Positions 12,956 through 16,609 of a DNA stretch of 16,609 nucleotides are shown in pieces. Source of the stretch: CAZZCN01 sp964652975 (GTDB lineage Bacteria; Bacillota; Clostridia; Saccharofermentanales; UBA5734); NCBI GenBank assembly GCA_964652975.1, contig CAZZCN010000061.1, forward strand, positions 1 through 16,609, written 5' to 3'. Numbering within the stretch: position 1 is the first letter of the stretch; each line of letters starts with the position of its first letter. Both the position numbers and the translations under genes were made by a program. Under the pieces are notes generated by a model, which did no database searches, was not told where the DNA came from, and saw only the letters and a program-made list of their open reading frames with translations.

Positions 12956-13558
12956 TTACAACTCACGTCTGCCCTCTATCGCCCTCGCCAAAGTGACTTC
13001 ATCGGCATATTCCAGGTCGCCGCCCATGGGTAGACCGTGTGCTATCCTTGTGGTTTTAATTCCTGCGGGTTTTAATAGCCGTGATATGTACATGGCGGTG
13101 GCTTCGCCTTCAACAGTAGGATTATTCGCAAGTATGACCTCGGTTACAGAAGTCTCTGTCGAGAGCCTTGCCAGGAGTTCTTTTAACTTAATCTGATTAG
13201 GACCGACTCCCTGCATTGGAGAAATCGCACCGTGCAGAACGTGGTAAAGCCCCTTGTAGTCGTGGGTTCTTTCGACTGCGGAAACATCCCTGGGATTCTC
13301 GACAACACAGATAATGGTCTTGTCACGGGAAGAAGATGAGCAGATCTCGCATGGATCGCTGTCTGTCAAATTACAGCACTGCGAGCACAGAAATGTATGT
13401 CTCTTGGCTTCAAGCAAGGCATCAGCCAGTTCAACCACCTCTGATTCAGGCAACGACAAAAGGTGAAAAGCAAGCCTTTGAGCAGACTTGCCGCCGATAC
13501 CGGGAAGCTTCCCGAGCTGTGCTATTAGCTTTGATATTCTAGGAGAATATTTGGCCAT
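12956..13558 (-). CDS. recR: Recombination mediator protein RecR
   Basis: A 200-residue protein, the normal RecR length. The N-terminal helix-hairpin-helix (LGKLPGIGGKSAQRLAFHLL, about 15-34) is followed by a four-Cys zinc site (C58-x2-C61, C70-x2-C73) and a TOPRIM domain from about residue 82 (IICVVENPRDVSAVE) through the ANNPTVEGEATAMYI segment. It ends in RIAHGLPMGGDLEYADEVTL, a strongly conserved tail. With RecO it loads RecA on gapped DNA. I chose ATG 13558, with GGAGG 7 bases upstream; TTG 13564 is the longer alternative. That ribosome-binding site lies in the last codons of dnaX, whose stop is only two bases before the recR ATG, so the two are translationally coupled. The ebfC gene usually found between them is absent. 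Confidence 0.96.
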   Translation of the reverse strand: MAKYSPRISKLIAQLGKLPGIGGKSAQRLAFHLLSLPESEVVELADALLEAKRHTFLCSQCCNLTDSDPCEICSSSSRDKTIICVVENPRDVSAVERTHDYKGLYHVLHGAISPMQGVGPNQIKLKELLARLSTETSVTEVILANNPTVEGEATAMYISRLLKPAGIKTTRIAHGLPMGGDLEYADEVTLARAIEGRREL

Positions 13559-13560
13559 GA

Positions 13561-15902
13561 TCAATCCTCCATATAAAATGTTATGCCAAGGCCTTCAGCG
13601 GAGTTCTTGAGGGATTCGATATTTGGTGGAAGAGAAGACGCGGCATCCGAAGGATTTGAATCCTCGTCGCCTTGACTAACAACCATAGAAGACTCATCTG
13701 AATCAGTCTCTGAAAGTGCAGCCATATCCGAGGACATTCTTACAAATACTTCCAAATGCTGTCCTGTTATAGTAAAAACAGCCTTTGATATAATAAGAAC
13801 ATTCTGCTTCGATGAAAGTTCCTTGCAGTTAAGAGCGTCCTTTTCTTCGAAAACGACAAAAAGCTTATTGTTNNNNNNNNNNNNNNNNNNNNNNNNNNNN
13901 NNNNNNNNNNNNNNNNNNNNNNNNNNNNNNNNNNNNNNNNNNNNNNNNNNNNNNNNNNNNNNNNNNNNNNNNGTTCCTTGCAGTTAAGAGCGTCCTTTTC
14001 TTCGAAAACGACAAAAAGCTTATTGTTTCTAATCTCAGGTTTTGCAGGAAGCAAAAACAGATACACTGTCATTTGACCGACAGAAATTACGTTATCCAGA
14101 ATCTTAGGCCATAACTGCACTAAGTCAAGCATTGGGGAATCTTCGATTTCGATGGCTGACTCCTCAGGAACATTTGAAATAACTGAAGCTGCCACATTAG
14201 GCTCAATAATATCAGCAATAGAAGGAGCCCCAACAGCGATTTCCACAGGTTCTGTTGCTTCGGTATTAATATTATTATCGACTGGTTTTTCCTGACTGTC
14301 GACCTTGATTTCCTTCATAAAAGGGTCTGAAACAAATTCTGACCGAATTTCGCTCGCAGGCTCTGTTGATTCTGCAAGAGGGATATCCATAGGTGATAAA
14401 TTACTGAAAAACGGGTCGTCAGAGGAATTGAAAGTCACATCAGGTTCAGAGACTTTATTGATAGAAGATGCACTTTCCTGAACTGTATCATTGGAAACAG
14501 GGCCGTTAACAGGGGTGACAGTAGGTATATCTTCGGGCGCAATATCTTGAGCAATAACCGGTGGACTCATGGGTACATCGACTTGGACATCAACAGATGC
14601 AGCACTTTGAGGAACTACAGAATCGCTAGCAGCTAAATGAGCCGGAGCAGTAACAGTAGCATTTACGGGTACATCAACTGGAGCAACAACGGGTGTTGCA
14701 ACCGGAGCACTAACAGGAGCAACAACAGGAGTAACAACAGGAGTAACAACAGGAACAGCAGCAGTTACGGGCGCTTCAGATTTTGCAACTGAAATAACTG
14801 AGGCCGGCTCTGCGAGCTTAAAGTTCATCAGACGGATAAGAGCAATCTCGAAAGTGATTCTCGGATTGGATGACCAGCGAAGGTCTGTTACAAGGGAGGA
14901 CAGGTCGCGTATAACTGCGATAACCCTCTCAAGTGACATTTTTGCAGCAAGGCGCTTCATCCCTTCGATTGTCTTAGCTGGAAAATAGATTAGACTTTCC
15001 GGATCCTTTGTAACGTGGCATATCATAACATTTCTAAAATACAGAGCCAGATCACCGGTAAATCTAACGACATCCCTGCCGTCAAGAATCAACTGCTCCA
15101 CCAGCTCCAATGCTTTCTCGGGAGCCTTGTCGGCGATTGATTCAGCCATGACCTGCATAAAATCATCATTAACAACTCCCACCAGAGAAAGGATGTCCTC
15201 CTTCTGGATTGTTGTAAGAAAGGAAGCCTTGGCCTGGTCCAGAAGGCTTATCGCATCCCGCAAAGCACCGTCTGACATCTGGGCGATGGACTTTAGCGCG
15301 TCATCGGTCACATTCATTCCGTCGGCATCGGCGATTTTCCTCAGTCTTAGAATAATGCTGTCGACAGGAATCCGCCTGAACTCATAGCGCTGACAGCGTG
15401 AAAGAATAGTCGCCGGAATCCTGTGCTGCTCTGTGGTCGCAAGTATGAAAACAGCATGGGCGGGCGGCTCTTCAAGTGTCTTGAGCAGCGCATTAAAAGC
15501 GCCTGTTGAAAGCATATGAACTTCATCAATTATATATACCTTGAATCTTGCAACTGAAGGTGTAAAAACGACTTCGTCGCAAAGTCTGCGGATAGTATCT
15601 ACGTTGTTATTCGAGGCGGCGTCCATCTCGATTACATCCAGTATGGAATTACCTAGGATTCCAAGACATACACTGCATTTATTACAAGGGTTTCCGTTCT
15701 CCGGTGAAAGGCAATTGATCGCTCTAGAGAAAATCTGAGCCATTGTTGTCTTGCCTGTACCGCGTGTTCCGCTAAAAAGATATGCATGTGCAATGTTGCC
15801 GGATATAACAGCCTGCTTCAAAGCAGCAACAGTATGCTTTTGTTCAACGACCTCATCGAAAGTCCTCGGCCGCCATTCCCTGTATAAAGCAATATGTCCC
15901 AT
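13561..15902 (-). CDS. dnaX: DNA polymerase III subunit gamma/tau (interrupted by an artefactual gap)
   Basis: The clamp-loader ATPase of the replisome. Walker A GTRGTGKTT (45-53), zinc Cys64/73/76/79, Walker B VYIIDE (122-127), and ILSRCQRYEFR with the SRC motif (168-170) are all present, followed by the clamp-loader collar domain (about 240-365). Then comes a long Pro/Val/Ala-rich linker with 4-residue repeats (about 379-421) and acidic, Ser-rich sequence to about 620, and finally a tau-type C-terminal domain (LWPKILDNV to about EVFVRM). As deposited the frame is broken by 100 Ns at 13873. The 55 bases on both sides are identical; removing one copy and the Ns leaves 2187 bases, one frame of 728 residues ending TFYMED at 13561. 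I chose ATG 15902 (GGAGG 8 bases upstream); upstream frame to 15956 is not needed. Confidence 0.93.
13818..13872. repeat. Left copy of the 55-base overlap flanking the dnaX gap
   Basis: Identical to 13973-14027 over all 55 bases and ending exactly at the first N. The exact abutment to the gap on both sides marks two contig ends that overlap but were not merged, not a biological repeat. Confidence 0.9.
13873..13972. other. Assembly gap of 100 Ns inside dnaX (artefact)
   Basis: A placeholder gap of exactly 100 Ns whose two sides are the same 55 bases. Collapsing one copy and the Ns (155 bases) restores the dnaX frame, so no real sequence is missing here. Confidence 0.92.
13973..14027. repeat. 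Right copy of the 55-base overlap flanking the dnaX gap
   Basis: The second copy of the duplicated contig end; it begins at the first base after the Ns. See the left copy at 13818-13872. Confidence 0.9.
14641..14760 (-). repeat. 12-bp tandem repeats in the dnaX linker
   Basis: About nine degenerate 12-base units, read on the coding strand as GTTGTTACTCCT-like, encode a four-residue Val/Ala-x-Pro-Val repeat (for example VTPV, VAPV, SAPV). Two neighbouring units are almost identical, so the array is likely to vary in length between strains. It lies in the flexible linker between the collar and the C-terminal domain of tau. Confidence 0.75.
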
Positions 15903-16024
15903 AAATAATTCCTCCATATGCAAAAATGAAAAGTCTATAAATTCGATACAAAACAATCAGTTTAATTTATTGTCTAAGTCTGCATCTATTTAAAACGTAT
16001 GCTGCAATAACCCTTAAATTGAAA

Positions 16025-16170
<146 letters not shown>

Positions 16171-16190
16171 TCCTTAATCACTACCAAGGA

Positions 16191-16196
16191 ATTATA
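16191..16196 (-). promoter_or_regulatory. -10 box of the SRP RNA promoter
   Basis: A perfect TATAAT (16196-16191 on the minus strand), with GTGT before it, lies about 26 bases before the first stem of the SRP RNA. No strong -35 box is seen. A short 5' leader would then be trimmed, as is known for scRNA in Bacillus. Confidence 0.5.
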
Positions 16197-16609
16197 ACAC
16201 AATACATTTCAAAAGTGTAGGCTAAAAATGTAAAAATCCACTCAGAGATTTTTATGATATTTTCATGAAAATCGACATAAAATGAATATGTTGACAGAAA
16301 CGAAAACAAACGTGGAAATCAATACGTGAGACTGCTGTAACAGATTTCTATGAAATCTGAAAAACATTGTAAAAATTTATGAATATTATAAATAAATTGA
16401 CATAGAAAAAGTTTTGAAATTAAGCATGGTGCACAATAATACCGAGTATCATTTATGCTAAACGCTAATTCTTTTTCAAATAATGCACTATTTACAAAAT
16501 GTTATTGTTTATAGGGATAATTTTTGATATATTGATTTTAGTGTATATAAAATTATCCTCCGTTTGACAGCCAAGAAGAAAAACAACCCTCAAACCGCCT
16601 TTAAATAAA
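16197..16609. other. Non-coding, AT-rich right end with inverted repeats
   Basis: No frame of useful length with a ribosome-binding site is seen. The stretch holds a 14-base palindrome ATTTTCATGAAAAT (16259-16272), a 19-base palindrome CAGATTTC-TAT-GAAATCTG (16341-16359), and an inverted repeat with 10-base arms around a possible promoter (16515-16558). It may be the regulatory region of a gene beyond the right edge. Confidence 0.55.
16515..16558 (+). promoter_or_regulatory. Possible promoter framed by a 10-bp inverted repeat
   Basis: GGATAATTTT (16515-16524) and AAAATTATCC (16549-16558) are perfectly complementary, 24 bases apart. Between and touching them lie TTGATA (16524-16529), a 16-base spacer and TATAAA (16546-16551), a plausible sigma-A promoter pointing out of the window. 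A dimeric repressor bound at the arms would cover both boxes (inference). Confidence 0.4.

Noticed and set aside
13561..13755. Separate 64-residue gene upstream of recR starting at TTG
   Set aside because: It is the true C-terminus of DnaX, separated only by the artefactual gap.
13767..13872. DnaX ending at 13767 after the Ns
   Set aside because: That tail is read in the wrong frame because 100 Ns is not a multiple of three and 55 bases are duplicated; collapsing the overlap restores the proper end.

Overview
The window looks like part of a low-GC, Gram-positive anaerobe of the class Clostridia (Bacillota). The evidence is AT-rich intergenic DNA, strong GGAGG ribosome-binding sites, an SRP RNA-dnaX-recR block, a mazG-rqcP-divIC block, a zinc-type L28, and an oxygen-sensitive radical SAM sulfatase maturase. 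The sequence is a draft scaffold with two 100-N gaps (3908-4007 and 13873-13972). The species cannot be fixed from the sequence alone.

Layout, left to right. The window opens with the start of a minus-strand PadR-type regulator (cut by the edge) and an AT-rich spacer. A thiamine-precursor uptake operon follows on the plus strand: a TTTACA-17-TATAAT promoter, a TPP riboswitch, a terminator-like hairpin that also covers the first ribosome-binding site, a small thiamine-binding (MTH1187/YkoF-like) protein, and an ABC importer of the ThiX permease, ThiY lipoprotein and ThiZ ATPase types. The end of the ATPase gene is lost in gap 1. A bidirectional terminator separates it from rpmB (L28, minus strand). 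An MFS exporter diverges from rpmB. After it come a spacer packed with hairpins, an RlmI-type rRNA methyltransferase, a TauE/SafE permease coupled to an anaerobic sulfatase-maturating enzyme, and an AAA_14/DUF4143 ATPase. That ATPase is preceded by three 20-bp palindromes spaced exactly 40 bp apart.

The right part is housekeeping. A small unrecognised protein, mazG, rqcP and divIC run on the plus strand to a terminator. They converge on a minus-strand group of SRP RNA, dnaX and recR. The last 400 bases are non-coding and carry inverted repeats around a possible outward promoter.

The clearest new points are these. The dnaX gap is an assembly artefact: its two sides are the same 55 bases, and collapsing them restores one 728-codon frame ending just before recR. 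MazG carries five 27-bp tandem repeats between its two domains. The DUF4143 ATPase promoter has 40-bp phased operators. Usual neighbours are missing (ebfC between dnaX and recR; yabP/yabQ between rqcP and divIC). I found no CRISPR array, insertion sequence or tRNA, and no convincing new multi-gene system.
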